From the NCBI GenBank assembly GCA_030374805.1, contig JARGSG010000225.1, forward strand, positions 434,001 to 498,000: 64,000 nucleotides of DNA, in the 5' to 3' direction. The notes below the pieces were generated by a model. The model searched no databases and was not told the DNA's origin. It saw only the letters and a program-made list of their open reading frames with translations. A program made the position numbers and the translations under genes. Origin of the DNA: Gracilaria gracilis (lineage: Eukaryota > Rhodophyta > Florideophyceae > Gracilariales > Gracilariaceae). How positions within the stretch are numbered: position 1 is the stretch's first letter; the number at the start of each line of letters is the position of its first letter. Of the stretch, positions 38,882-49,560 are shown in pieces.

Positions 38882-39316
38882 TCAAAACTCCTCCGGTATT
38901 GGCCACTCAAGCATCGCTTTTCTTGTCTTTGGAGATGAGGTCTCCTTAGTTTCCACCATTGCCTTTCGGATCTCTCGTTCTGAAACCTGCTTCATCGAAT
39001 CACCGACTGTTAATTCTTTCTGTTCGTCTACCTCGCCAAGAAGCATTACATTTTCTCCTCGAATGACAAAGATTCCCATCGGAACATCCGCATACATGTT
39101 GTCCACCGAGAGACGCTCAACGGTATTGTCGAGAATGAGATTTGCATATTGATCAAACGATCTCAGCCAACCAAAAAAGTTTCTTCCGTCCCTGAGACAT
39201 ACAAGTACCAGTTTATCTAGTTGCTCATATAAACTTGCAGCTCCGGGGAGCTTAAATGCATCCAGACTCGACGGAGAAGTCCGGGGTGCAGTCTTTAAGG
39301 GCGCGAAATCTTCCAT
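38882..39316 (-). CDS. LSM1: Sm-like protein LSM1
   Basis: The product is 144 aa from the ATG at 39316; longer frames start with GTG only. The Sm1 motif is LDKLVLVCLRDGRNFFGWLR through SFDQYANLILDNTVER, and Sm2 is GIFVIRGENVMLLGEVD. The C-terminal helix region (KQVSEREIRKAMVE) and the LPGAASLYEQLDK lead-in are specific to LSM1 within the Lsm group. LSM1 defines the cytoplasmic Lsm1-7 ring that binds oligoadenylated mRNA 3' ends and promotes decapping with Pat1. The N-terminal 22 residues are a variable extension. Confidence 0.95.
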   Translation of the reverse strand: MEDFAPLKTAPRTSPSSLDAFKLPGAASLYEQLDKLVLVCLRDGRNFFGWLRSFDQYANLILDNTVERLSVDNMYADVPMGIFVIRGENVMLLGEVDEQKELTVGDSMKQVSEREIRKAMVETKETSSPKTRKAMLEWPIPEEF

Positions 39317-40014
39317 GAACTCGTTTTTCAACCGACAGCCGAAATGATAATTTGCCCTGAGCTGAATCGAACCTAAACTTATCAAGCATAAATCAGGGAA
39401 ATCGGGAAGATGTTCCTCCCTGTATGATATCACAGGACTTGAACAAATCTCCGCGGTCACAGGTTCTCGTGGATGTAATTCCGTATCGTTGACATGTTTT
39501 CCAGAGTTCCCGTCGATTAGGTTCCGCTGGGGCTTTGGGTTTCTCGTATCCAGTATTTTCTTTCTGAATACCTTTCACTTCGTATACCAACAGTACACGT
39601 GTTTCCGCTGTGAAACGTCCTGGGCTAGGGCCTTGTTGCACACCAGTCTCCCTAGGAAACTACAGTATACCATCGTAGCCTCTAGTATCCTTATCTTCTT
39701 TAGAGACTAGCCTCCTAGAGATGAACGCCTGTTGTCGGTTTGACTCGTCGGCGGTGCACGTGATACTAATGACGTCGACATCTTCTATCCTTTGTATACA
39801 TTCCAGTGATTTGAAGTGTTCATGGCTTCGTCAGCCGTAGTGAATAAGGGCGATAGTGCTGCTTTGATCACGTTCTGAAGAATACCTTTTGTCAGCACTA
39901 ATTCCAGATTTCATGCCTTTCTTCCAACAAAGGATTTGAATCATCTGTTTATGTTCATGCTCGTTTGTTCCTGCGGACTTTTCTTAAATCTTGCTCTACC
40001 GCGTTTAAGGCAAA
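39317..40014. promoter_or_regulatory. Divergent region, LSM1 / PWP1
   Basis: This 698-bp gap lies between head-to-head starts. A ctctag-rich inverted repeat lies near 39675-39720. No gene. Confidence 0.45.
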
Positions 40015-41580
40015 ATGCTTGTGGATTTGACATGGGTTCCCCGCGGGGTAGCTAAAACCAAGCTACCGAAAGGTGTGGAACGAGATGTTGAAATGGGTTC
40101 TTCAGAAGATGCAGTCAAGAACTCAGAGACGAAGGAAAGCGAAAACGAATCAGAGGTAGACATGGCTGAAGTGCTTGCGAACGATTTGGATAACCTCTCT
40201 TTTTATAAGCAGGAAGAAAAAGACCCATACCTCTCATCTGATCCCAAGGCAAATGATCTTTTTGACGATGACGAACTCGATGATATAGTGATTCGATCTA
40301 CAGATTCCATCGTTATTTCTGTACATTCCGGAGAAGACATTTCCCTCCTAATGACTCACGTCTTTGATGACAATCCGGATGAATCCGATGACGAAGAAGC
40401 TAGTGCCTACGAGCCTCATACATATGTTCACCACGATCTCGTTCTTCCAACTCTGCCGCTCTGTGCTGCTCACACTAGCCTTGAAGTGAACGAAGAAGTC
40501 GCAAATCTCGTCGCTGTTGGTATGTTTACCCCGGGGATAGAGATCTGGGACGTTGATCAGGTTAACAATTTGGAACCAGTTGTCTCACTTGGTGGATATG
40601 GGTCAAAGTCTGTTGTTAAGGATGCTATGGTAGCAGCGAGCAAAGTACAAGGAACAGGGAAGAGGAAAAGAAAGAAGAAGCCAAAGCTCAAGCTTCGAGA
40701 TGGCTCGCACCAAGACGCTGTCATGAGTCTCTCATGGAATTCTATCCAAAAGGAATATCTTGCAAGTGGTTCCGCCGATCAAACGGTCAAAGTCTGGGAT
40801 ATTGAGTCCGCCCACTGTGCATCTACATTTTCACACCACAGTGACAAAGTACAGGCAGTTTCGTTTCATCCATCAGAAGCCGAACTACTTCTAACAGGAT
40901 CCTTTGATAAGACCGTACAAATACTGGATGTTCGAGATCCAGGGAAACGAAAGCAGTGGTCTGTAAGTGCTGACGTGGAGACTTGCTCTTGGGGTCATGG
41001 GCCAACCAAGGACTTGATCTTTACCACAACTGAAGATGGATACGTATACGCTTGTGACACTAGAGTCTCAGGGGGCAATTCTTCCTTTCTGTGCAAATGG
41101 ATGGCACATAAGAACGCAGTATCTGCGAGTGCTGTCTCGAATGATGTGCCAGGTATGATGGTAACAGGCAGTGTGGACAAACAGATTAAGGTTTGGGACA
41201 TATCTCAATTGAATTCTAGTACAGGAGCGGACTTGGTTTACGAACGGCCATCAAAGGTAGGGGCGGTGTTTGCGTTATCTCTATGCCCTGTTCCGCATTC
41301 GGCGACAAAGGCATCACCCTTCGTTTTGGCTTTCGGAGGTTCAAAGGGCTCAATGGCTGTTACAGATCTGGCAGTAGAGAGTGAGGCTGTCAGAGAAAGG
41401 TTCCTACCTCACTGCAGAATCGAAGCTGCAACTGTCATAAGAAAACGAAGTGCTCGTGGTATGCACGTCCATCGCGCTTCTCGTCCCAATGATCTCGAAG
41501 TCGCTGGGTCAGCTGCGCTTGAAAAGAGTGAAAATGAAGCATCTTCGGAAAGCTCTGGTTCGGACAATGATGAAACTTGA
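40015..41580 (+). CDS. PWP1: Periodic tryptophan protein 1 (PWP1), WD40 ribosome biogenesis factor
   Basis: The product is 521 aa from the ATG at 40015, which begins with the PWP1-typical MLVDLTWVPRGVAKTKLP. An acidic region follows, with LFDDDELDDIVIRSTDSIVI and the AYEPHTYVHHDLVLPTLPLC block that precedes the propeller in this family. WD repeats include AVMSLSWNSIQKEYLASGSA with DQTVKVWD, VQAVSFHPSEAELLLTGSFD with KTVQILD, and DVPGMMVTGSVDKQIKVWD. A Lys-rich linker (KRKRKKKPKLKLRDG) may be a nucleolar signal. The C-terminus is acidic. Known role of the family: nucleolar 60S subunit assembly and rDNA chromatin. It converges on the glycosyltransferase gene across 164 bp. Confidence 0.94.
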   Translation: MLVDLTWVPRGVAKTKLPKGVERDVEMGSSEDAVKNSETKESENESEVDMAEVLANDLDNLSFYKQEEKDPYLSSDPKANDLFDDDELDDIVIRSTDSIVISVHSGEDISLLMTHVFDDNPDESDDEEASAYEPHTYVHHDLVLPTLPLCAAHTSLEVNEEVANLVAVGMFTPGIEIWDVDQVNNLEPVVSLGGYGSKSVVKDAMVAASKVQGTGKRKRKKKPKLKLRDGSHQDAVMSLSWNSIQKEYLASGSADQTVKVWDIESAHCASTFSHHSDKVQAVSFHPSEAELLLTGSFDKTVQILDVRDPGKRKQWSVSADVETCSWGHGPTKDLIFTTTEDGYVYACDTRVSGGNSSFLCKWMAHKNAVSASAVSNDVPGMMVTGSVDKQIKVWDISQLNSSTGADLVYERPSKVGAVFALSLCPVPHSATKASPFVLAFGGSKGSMAVTDLAVESEAVRERFLPHCRIEAATVIRKRSARGMHVHRASRPNDLEVAGSAALEKSENEASSESSGSDNDET

Positions 41581-41744
41581 GCCAGAGTTGGCTGCGGTTG
41601 TCCGGTTCCAAGTTTTTCGATCAATGGCAAGCATGGGCTCCCGTCATCGCTGAAAGACAACTCGGCGCCGAGATTGAGAATCGTTTTGAGTCGGGATATC
41701 GTTGAAAGAGATACTGCATATCTCGGGTTCTTTCAGTGTCATTT

Positions 41745-43361
41745 TTACAATAGGATGCGTGATATTGACTGTGCTTCGTCCCTCGTTTGAAGGGAATGCC
41801 GCGCCGACTCCTCATTAGCGTATGCGTAGGCCTCCCAATACCATTGGAAAGTCGATAAGGAAAAGTATCCATCGTCGTTTTTGAATGGTATTGAGCAACA
41901 GAGGTAACCTTTCTTTCCTATTTCATTGTCAACTGAACCGGAATGGGGAACAAGGCTCACCCCTCGAGATATTGACCAAACTAGATGTGTGCTCAAGCCG
42001 CTATGGCTCCCGATGAAAACGTCAGCAGCGTTCATGTTGTGCAGAGATATGAGCGTATTCTCACTTATGTGAAATTTGACGCGAAATCGTCTTTCCCATC
42101 CGTCAGAGGAAAAGTTATCATCTTTGAGCGTGGATGTGATCAGAGAAGTCCACCAGCCCTCGTCCCTTGGCTCTCCGTTGTGGTCATAATAATTTTTGTC
42201 CTGTAGCTCTACCGTGTGTGTTGAGAACACATTTCTTGTCCTTAACTGTCCCTCACTATATATGTGGATAGCAACTGGCATTGTAGCAAGACTACCCCCG
42301 ACGTTTCCAATAACTGTTAGAACCCTACCTATGAGTGTTGCAAAAACCTTGTCTCTTGTCACCTTTCGCCCCGACCCTGCTCCCAAGAAATCCCCGCGAC
42401 GTACATGAATTGCAATGTTGAGTTCTCTCGGATTCAAAGGCGAAACCTGTTCTGGATGTCTCATATAACCTTTGAAATTGTCATGGGTGTGTTTCCATGG
42501 CAGCCGGCCGTGTTTATTCCAGTACTTATTGTAGAAGATGTTTCGAGTTAAAAGGAAGTTTGCATCCGTCTTCTGTGGACCGCAGGTCGCCTGCGGAAGT
42601 TGAAGGACGGTATTACTCATGGAATTCTCCTTCAGGAATCTATGGAGCTTTTTACGGCACCAGCCTTGATCCCGGCAGTTGGATTCTAGAAACATGGTCG
42701 GAACCTCCACAATTCTTTCAATGTTCAAAGTACCGTTTTCCAAGGGTTTGTCACACCGATGACAATCGTGAAGATTGTTTTCTTCTGGCCATTTTCCGCC
42801 TACGGGAGAGCACCCTTCTGTTTGTATCTTTGTTCTTGGTACCTCTCCAACACCCCAACCAAAGAAGTCTTCTACTGCCAGTCGGTCATGTCGGGATAAT
42901 GATGAGTAGAACCCGATTCTATGGGTGTAAGTAACATTCATGCTCAGGGCGATATTGTACTCCAGGTTAACGGAGCACATGGAATGTCCTATGCCGTCAC
43001 TCGACAAAATGCGAAAAGGTCCATATAGATATCGATTGCGAGATTGCCTTGGGTTTTTTAGCTCAGGAGCGGACTTCTTTAACCAAGGACAATGTAGCCG
43101 GTTCCATGTTTTCGGTATTCTGAAGGCCGTTCCACCGTTCACTTCACGAGGCAAAATTTGCTTTGAGTCTGTCTTCTGTCGTTGGTCGAAATGTACTGCG
43201 GTAAGCCTCATCAACACATCAGAGTTTATTTTCGAATGGTGAATGTTAAAGAAAACGACAAGCAAGCAAGCAGTTGCAAACCAAAGGGAATAACTTCGAA
43301 AATCTCGGTGCTTTGCATTCTTCTTGTTTTGTATAGAACGCAGTTCATGCTGGAATCTCAT
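41745..43361 (-). CDS. Type II membrane glycosyltransferase, HVRRGD fucosyltransferase-like
   Basis: The product is 538 aa from the ATG at 43361. A short basic cytosolic stretch is followed by one membrane helix at about residues 24-42 (YSLWFATACLLVVFFNIHH), then a lumenal domain: Golgi type II topology. GPFRILSSDGIGHSMCSVNL resembles the acceptor-proximal region, and ELNIAIHVRRGDF near residue 320 is the HxRRGD motif that binds GDP-fucose in GT11, GT23 and related fucosyltransferases. ADVFIGSHSGLSTHLVWSIS near residue 460 matches their second conserved motif (aDv.i.s.S.fs). Several N-glycosylation sequons and paired Cys (CHRCDKP, CRDQGWC) are present. Donor and linkage cannot be told. It is probably secretory glycan or cell-wall related. 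Confidence 0.75.
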   Translation of the reverse strand: MRFQHELRSIQNKKNAKHRDFRSYSLWFATACLLVVFFNIHHSKINSDVLMRLTAVHFDQRQKTDSKQILPREVNGGTAFRIPKTWNRLHCPWLKKSAPELKNPRQSRNRYLYGPFRILSSDGIGHSMCSVNLEYNIALSMNVTYTHRIGFYSSLSRHDRLAVEDFFGWGVGEVPRTKIQTEGCSPVGGKWPEENNLHDCHRCDKPLENGTLNIERIVEVPTMFLESNCRDQGWCRKKLHRFLKENSMSNTVLQLPQATCGPQKTDANFLLTRNIFYNKYWNKHGRLPWKHTHDNFKGYMRHPEQVSPLNPRELNIAIHVRRGDFLGAGSGRKVTRDKVFATLIGRVLTVIGNVGGSLATMPVAIHIYSEGQLRTRNVFSTHTVELQDKNYYDHNGEPRDEGWWTSLITSTLKDDNFSSDGWERRFRVKFHISENTLISLHNMNAADVFIGSHSGLSTHLVWSISRGVSLVPHSGSVDNEIGKKGYLCCSIPFKNDDGYFSLSTFQWYWEAYAYANEESARHSLQTRDEAQSISRILL

Positions 43362-44891
43362 CGAGATGGTGGAATAATTCCGTTTTCTATTGTGGACGGT
43401 ACAAGTGACGTCAAGAGCGGTTTATCCTTCTAAGGTTCGATTCTCTGCGCGGAAGATGTTCATGAATTCGCAGGTTGCATATTGTTCGTCTGGGTTTTAA
43501 GCAGTGACTTGAAGAGCAGATGAGCAGAGAAGCCTTCTTCACGCATATGGCGTTGCTGCTTCGTCAAGCCATGCAATTTTGCATTTGAAAGTGTAGGTTA
43601 TAGGACAGTTAATAATGTATCGGTCGTGTCAGTTCTCGTTGGCATGAAATCGAAACGGCGCATGCTGTAAAATGGAAATATCAGAGTCTTCCTGCACTAT
43701 ACTTTCTCGAATGCGTGGCAAAGCTGAGACTCAGTTGACAATGACCAAAAGGGTGTGTGAGGTCATTCTGCTATTGGTCCTGGGCTGCATTACTTGATGG
43801 TGTTCATGATGTTCAATTCAGGAGAGGGAACTGGTTTCCGGAAAGTTCTCCATCAGTGTAGGAATGGGGCGCAAGATATTCACATCGAGTTTGAGATGGA
43901 GAAAAAGTTTACATGTCCAGATGTTCATTATTAGACAGTAGAGAGTTTCCATGTCACTAATCCATGTCACTAATTCTTCTAGATCATTCCTATGTTGCAT
44001 TATTTATGTCCTGAGGATTCCAAGTTTGTATTTTTGGCGTCTGGTTGTACTCTGTAGCATAGCTACCAACGGTACCTCAGGGAGCTATGTCATAGCCTTG
44101 CCTTTGAGCAAAAACTAAAATTGGTGTCCCTGAAGCAGGTGAAGTGACAACTGAATCGTCTCAGCTGTGTCCTATTTTCGGAGAGGAAAGGACAAACGCA
44201 GACGTCAGCAAAGCTTTGATTAAAATCGCACGAAGCCAGGCTTCTAGAAACCAGGCTGTTAATTGCCCCCTCTAACGTTTGCTTAGCCCCTAAGGCGTAA
44301 GTGAACGGAAAACGTAAGAGAGACTGAACCGAAGCAAGTTGATAAAAAGAATAGTGATATTAAGTATACAGCAGGCTTGGCCGTCAAAGCTTTTAGCTTT
44401 CTTTAGGAGAGAATTCTCTTCGAAGGCTACATCAAAGTAGTGTAGTGTTCTTATCGCTTCGCAATAAGGAGTAGTAAAGTTTTATCTACAAGTCCGTTGT
44501 TATCGCCAGTGAAGTTTTTGATTTCGGATGAGTGGCATGCGTATATATTATTTTGCAAAAATAGGCGTTTCGAATCCAAACTTTGGAATCGAAACAGCGA
44601 ATTATCCTTCTCCAAATGCTTTATTTTGGAGTACCGCTAAGGGATAAAAGTAAAAGTAAAGTTTCATACATATTATGTACATCCATGTCAAATCGTTGAT
44701 CGGATAGATGGGTTGTGTCAACGCAGTTCTCTATAGGAAATCATTCTGAAGATCATATAATGTTAGATACTACATATTAGTCTGTTTCGAAAAGCGATTT
44801 AAGATAATTTTAAACAACTTATACCATCATGGTTTCCACCGCCCAGTGAGTGCAGCCTACAGTCCAATCATGACGTAATCGTAGCGATCAC
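43362..44891. other. 1.5-kb intergenic region, no gene
   Basis: This is AT-richer than its surroundings with many stops in all frames. No RNA gene or repeat recognised. Confidence 0.55.
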
Positions 44892-45575
44892 ATGACGCGG
44901 ATCGATACAGCGACTACGACGGTAGCGTTACCCTTGGTAATTGGCCATTTCTCGCAAGTTCTGGGAAAGCATCCGTCCTGCGAGCTCGCGGACGAGCAGC
45001 ACGAGGTGCTGGTGCACCTCGCGCAAGATGCCAGCGGTATGCGCGTGCCAAGAAGGCGAAACGTCACAGTCGTATCCATACTGGTTTAAAACCGGAGAGT
45101 AGGAGATGGTAGATACTGGAATACAGCAAATGTTGGTACAGTTGGTAGGTGGAAGATAACCCAGTTTGCTTCAGCATTCTTCCCGCAGCTACTTAACTTC
45201 TCGAACCTCGCACCTACAAACAGGCTGCAGTTTGCACCAGTATACGAGCAACACCGCCAGCATCTGCTGATATTTTCAACACTCGTCCACAAAATGATGC
45301 GAATCGGTGGGACCTCTACCTTCACTGTCTCACGACAGCAACTAATCGCTTTAATGAGTGGCCCAGACGAGCGAGACATGACACAGTTCACGCATGTCTT
45401 TAATCCTGATGATGCAGCTCGCGTTTTTGAGAAAGGAGTCGGTCAAGTCAAGGGCAAACCAGGTCATGTCTTCCAGATAGCGAACGATAGCGAACGTGTG
45501 CTACATGGGCCAGGGACGCGTTCAGAAAATCCCACTTTCTACCGGAGATACTCTTCGTCCACCTCGCCGAGGTGA
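44892..45575 (+). other. Open-frame stretch of unknown nature preceding the 577-aa gene
   Basis: One forward frame beginning ATGACGCGG at 44892 is open over nearly all of this stretch and has normal codon balance (for example VGRWKITQFASAFFPQLLNF and FTHVFNPDDAARVFEKGV). It overlaps the start of the next frame. It matches no family I know. It may be part of the same locus as the following gene, or an unrelated relic. Confidence 0.3.
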
Positions 45576-47238
45576 AGAGGGCATGACTCGTTTGCAGGCA
45601 GTAGCTAAAACTGTACCCGCGGAGAATATTATTCTCGTCGCGTACGACACCAAAGTCTCTCCGATGGGTTACACCATTGATGAGAGCAATAAGTGCTGGA
45701 GAAAGGACTTCGATGTCAAGGTCGTGTACGCAACAACAGGCGCTCCGAGAACTGATGACCAATTGGCTCGCATAACCGTTCGTGGTTCCCCTGTTGTCGT
45801 CGAAATTGTTGCAGCCTTTTTGGAAGCCGGCTCCCGTCAAATTGATACTTCTCTTGATGCCGTATGGGAACATATAAAGCTCCGATGTTATCGACACTTT
45901 TGCTGTAATCTCATGGATCTTTTGAAAGATCTTACTAAACTTGATGTGCGGGAAACTTGCACCGTACATATTCATACCTCAGAAGGTCATATTGAGAACA
46001 AAATCTACGAGATAACAGGATGCTCACCGAGGCAAAGAGACAAAATCAGCGATGAACTGAATGAGGAGATTATCACTGTGCGTCATGAAGCACTACCACA
46101 TCTCGTTGATACATTTTCCTCCATCACAAAATTTCTAGAAAGAGCTCTTAATGGGGATCGTATTGATGAAGGGATACTTGCGACTGCTTTATTGGATATA
46201 CTTGGAATCGAAGAGTTCTCCCTCAAGCACATGTTGAACCTTACAGAGCTAGCTGCCCTCAACAGAGAAGAGATTTGTAGAGAAAGTGAATTGCTTTGCG
46301 TTCTTGTATATGTCGCTGAAACAGAACTCATGGCTGGGTGGTACACGGAGACAGAAGCAAGTACGATATTGAACTATAAGGATGGAAACATGACACGTTC
46401 CGTGGCTTTGGACATATTGGATCTGCTCGATATTGATCTTTTGGTTCTCCGCAAACGGAAGAGAGGCGACTTGTTCGAAGACGAGGAAGTGCCGCTGGAG
46501 ATCGACTTTGACGAGATGAATGCGACATTCTTCAGCGAACCAGTGCACTACTCGTACGACTCAAGGGGTCTCAGAAAGCTAGAGAGCAAGATCAGCACCA
46601 GATGGGGCTCCGTTCATCCTTACACAGAGAATGGGATCTTTCTATCTGAGTCCCCACCGAAAGAGTTTTCTTTTTCACATAACAAAAGGCGAATGAGGGC
46701 TTGTTGTGGCGGAGGAGAGATTTTGATCTACGAGAATGGCTTGAAGGCCAAAGTCAAGCAAGCACTTCGTATGGTTGAATCTGTTGGTATCGGCCAGGTC
46801 ACTTTAAACATCTCGCAACAGACAAAATCAACGTTTCTTTGTGGATCTGCAGCATTCAATGCGGTCTTAGGCTGCAAATATGGGAAAGGAATGGCGTTAT
46901 GGGCTCTGGCAAAGTGTTTCGCGGGAGATATTTCGGTGAACAAGAAGTCACCGTTCATTTGCTTCCTTCCGAAGATATGTTTGTCAGGTAATGCACGCAC
47001 AATTTGTAATACGACTATGTCAAGGACTCTTTTCTCAAATATGGTGTATGCGACTAGGAAAACGAAAAAAGGAGTGGAACTGTTTTGGCTGCCGATGACA
47101 GCTGGTAGGGCGTTCAGGGTTCGCCCCGGCACGACCATGACGCACTTTATGGAGGATGACAAGATGTTGGATAACACTTATAATTTGTGCAGATGGACAC
47201 CACGAAGCAGTATCGGAGCAAATCGTTGTCAACAATAG
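45505..47238 (+). CDS. Unknown protein, 577 aa
   Basis: The long frame from the ATG at 45505 (the frame opens with GTG at 45496) has balanced composition and sustained coding character. Its N-terminal part contains an alpha/beta-like run (ENIILVAYDTKVSPMGYTID and FDVKVVYATTGAP). The middle is acidic and helical, rich in Leu and Glu (ALLDILGIEEFSLKHMLNL, SVALDILDLLDIDLLVLRKR). The C-terminal third is rich in Cys, Gly and aromatic residues (FICFLPKICLSG, ELFWLPMTAGRAF). There is no signal peptide or clear membrane helix. No domain is recognised. It stands alone between a gene-poor gap and transposon relics, so a lineage-specific gene or a mobile-element product are both open. Confidence 0.5.
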   Translation: MGQGRVQKIPLSTGDTLRPPRRGEEGMTRLQAVAKTVPAENIILVAYDTKVSPMGYTIDESNKCWRKDFDVKVVYATTGAPRTDDQLARITVRGSPVVVEIVAAFLEAGSRQIDTSLDAVWEHIKLRCYRHFCCNLMDLLKDLTKLDVRETCTVHIHTSEGHIENKIYEITGCSPRQRDKISDELNEEIITVRHEALPHLVDTFSSITKFLERALNGDRIDEGILATALLDILGIEEFSLKHMLNLTELAALNREEICRESELLCVLVYVAETELMAGWYTETEASTILNYKDGNMTRSVALDILDLLDIDLLVLRKRKRGDLFEDEEVPLEIDFDEMNATFFSEPVHYSYDSRGLRKLESKISTRWGSVHPYTENGIFLSESPPKEFSFSHNKRRMRACCGGGEILIYENGLKAKVKQALRMVESVGIGQVTLNISQQTKSTFLCGSAAFNAVLGCKYGKGMALWALAKCFAGDISVNKKSPFICFLPKICLSGNARTICNTTMSRTLFSNMVYATRKTKKGVELFWLPMTAGRAFRVRPGTTMTHFMEDDKMLDNTYNLCRWTPRSSIGANRCQQ

Positions 47239-47262
47239 CTAGTTAGTTAAACTACTATATAA

Positions 47263-48860
47263 GAGCATCCCTATCGGTGATGCCAAATTGCAAAGCCAAA
47301 TAGGTAAAAAGCCAAATTCAGATTTGGCTTTGGCGGCGACACCCCTATCGGTCAAGAGCCAAACTTAGCGAGTAGGAGCTTGAGCAGTCCCTCCTCTCCA
47401 CCACCCCATTCCCGGCATGAGCGCGACGTCATCCGACGAAGACGGCAACATTTCCAGCGATGACGAGCAGTGCGTCGTTCAAACCGTTGCCACAGTAGTT
47501 GAACTTCTCGAAGAAGCGTATCTTACTACCTCTAAACTTTGGAAGAGTTTCAACCAGTCATACCATCAAAAGAGAAACATGCCGTTATAACATCGACTAC
47601 CTTTGTTCCCATCCTGTATATCCTGCGTCCAAATTTAGAAAAGTGTTTCGCATTCCTTTAAACCTGTATTGGATATTACACAATTATTTACTAGGTCAAA
47701 AACCAGTACTGTTGCAACAAACCAACGCCGCAAATGTTCTTCGTCACACAGCACACCAAAAAATATTGAGAATGTAAGTCTATTGAATATAGCCTTACCA
47801 TTTGCCCACGTAGATAACATGGTTCGCATGTTGCCACAAAGTCAGCGTCAATACTTTTCGATTACTTTGATAGCTGTATACAAACGTTACGAAAAGGTGT
47901 ATCTTAATCGAAAGTCAAACATGGCCGAGCTTCAAGGCGTAAAGAAAAACTATGCCAGTGCCAAGTTCCATGAATACATAGGCTGTATATTGTATGCACA
48001 TTCATTATTAAAACTGCCCAAAATGATTTAAGGGGCAGTACCATAACCCAAAGACGGAAAGTCAACAACCATTTCTTGTATAGCGCTGTGTTATAGGCGC
48101 CTTTACTGCTCACACTAGTTTCCTGCGCGTTGCGGAACAAATAACAAAGTAACCGTCGTCGACAACCCCTCTTTTTTCATAACCATACTTGTTGTGCAAT
48201 ACCCCAGTAAGCAAAAAACCACGAAGACGTTTGGGATCTTTTTCACGCAAGGCAGCACAACAGCAAAGCTCTTCCAGAGATGACACGACGGATTCCATTT
48301 GTGAGGCCCAATCCACCCTTTACGCCAGGCGTACGAAGGATTACCAGAAGCTGGAATCCATGTAACCGGTGCATGCGTATCCTCAAAAACAAGCGGTGTT
48401 TCAGAGGGGTGGTAAGTATGAACCAGTGTCAGCACAAGCCGCCAATCGTGTAGAACAACTCGAAAAACGAAAAGAAGAAAACAAAATTCACGATAGTGAC
48501 AAACAGAGACGGAAAAGCCTTGAAAATCCTTCACGAAAGCAAACGCGACAAAAAAAACGGTGTGATATTTCCATAATTGGGTTATTTTGGGTGCAGAAGG
48601 GCAAATATACGGTCCGTATGCTACGGGATATCTCTCTGAGGAGGTTTTGAATAACGGCAAAGGCAAAGAGTCTTGTAGATCAATGTCTTTGCTGGCAAAA
48701 GCAAAGGCTCACGAAAACGTTCGAAATCTTTCCCTCGACAGGGCAGGACAGCGAAAAAAGCACTCCGGGAATGACAAAGCTAAGCCAGGTGTAAATTCAA
48801 GGTCAATCCACCACGACAAGCGTCGGAGCTTTAGGCTGATTAGTAGTGGGTAGAGATCCA
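47263..48860 (+). mobile_element. Decayed PIF/Harbinger DNA transposon (DDE_Tnp_4-type transposase relic)
   Basis: Forward-strand fragments in more than one frame follow the Harbinger transposase order: an acidic N-terminus at 47417 (MSATSSDEDGNISSDDEQCV), then KFRKVFRIPLNLYWILHNYL near 47630, ELQGVKKNYASAKFHEYIGC near 47930 (family: the GFPGCIGCVDC block before the first catalytic Asp), and RLYC.H.FPARCGTNNKVTV near 48090 (family: WH..fG.pGt.NDinVLd). The second catalytic Asp is Lys here and several stops and frameshifts are present, so it is inactive. At the left edge GAGCATCCCTATCGGTG resembles Harbinger termini; CCCTATCGGT repeats at 47343 and an internal hairpin (agccaaat/atttggct) is at 47310-47329. 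The right terminus was not found; the end given is approximate. Confidence 0.6.
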
Positions 48861-49512
48861 CGTGTTCACACGGTCACGAGATGAGTCCTCGAAAGAAAGT
48901 AGCACAACAACGACAAGGTATCGGAAACGAGCCACCGAGAACAGGGCAAAAAGCCAAACCCAAAAACAGAAGAAAGGAAATCACCAGAGTGGGGAAAATA
49001 GAGAGAGAATAAAGCAAACCCAATACAGGGGCAAGTATACAACAATAGGTCGGAACGAGACACACAAATAGTGGTTGTACTCTGAGCGCCACAAGGGTGG
49101 GTAACTATACGTAAACAACGCAGTCGTCACTCCACTTGAAGGTGAACAATCCGCGAAGGCGTGATAGTTAGAGCCAAAAGCCCTTGCTTGGCAAGGCGCA
49201 GTTTACTTGGGAGAGCGGTGCTCAACCCTCCAAGTACTGAGCTCGGCGCACCACTGACAGTGGGTGCGCCGGGCAAAATAATCTATAAAATATCTAAGTA
49301 AATACAGCAATGCTGGGTGCACTGCCTCTGGCATATCCGTGCTACACGTGTGCTATTCACACCCGCTAAGCCACGCCTCGAGCCGTTCAATCCACGTGTA
49401 CATGTGTGGAAATTACCTCAGCGAGGCGACACGCTAATAGCGGTGTAGCTCATATATATCTACTAACGCATGATGCGGAAATTAACAAAGTACCTCAAAT
49501 CGCCTCCAAGGA
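48861..49512. other. Low-information region beside transposon relics
   Basis: 48,880-49,070 is A/G-rich with Lys/Arg/Gln-coding potential but no defined gene. 49,090-49,500 has hairpin-prone GC blocks (ggcgcaccactgacagtgggtgcgcc near 49242-49267) that might be a worn terminal repeat. Confidence 0.35.
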
Positions 49513-49560
49513 GTGTTGTCCTTCATATCCCCCTCCTTAAGAGTGAGCCACGCCGTCGCG

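Noticed and set aside
43430-43445. ggttcgattc as a tRNA T-loop
   Set aside because: No flanking stem complementarity, anticodon arm or acceptor stem. No tRNA was found anywhere in the window.
48115-48666. 183-codon minus-strand frame
   Set aside because: Opposite strand of the decayed Harbinger transposase, where the forward strand carries family motifs.
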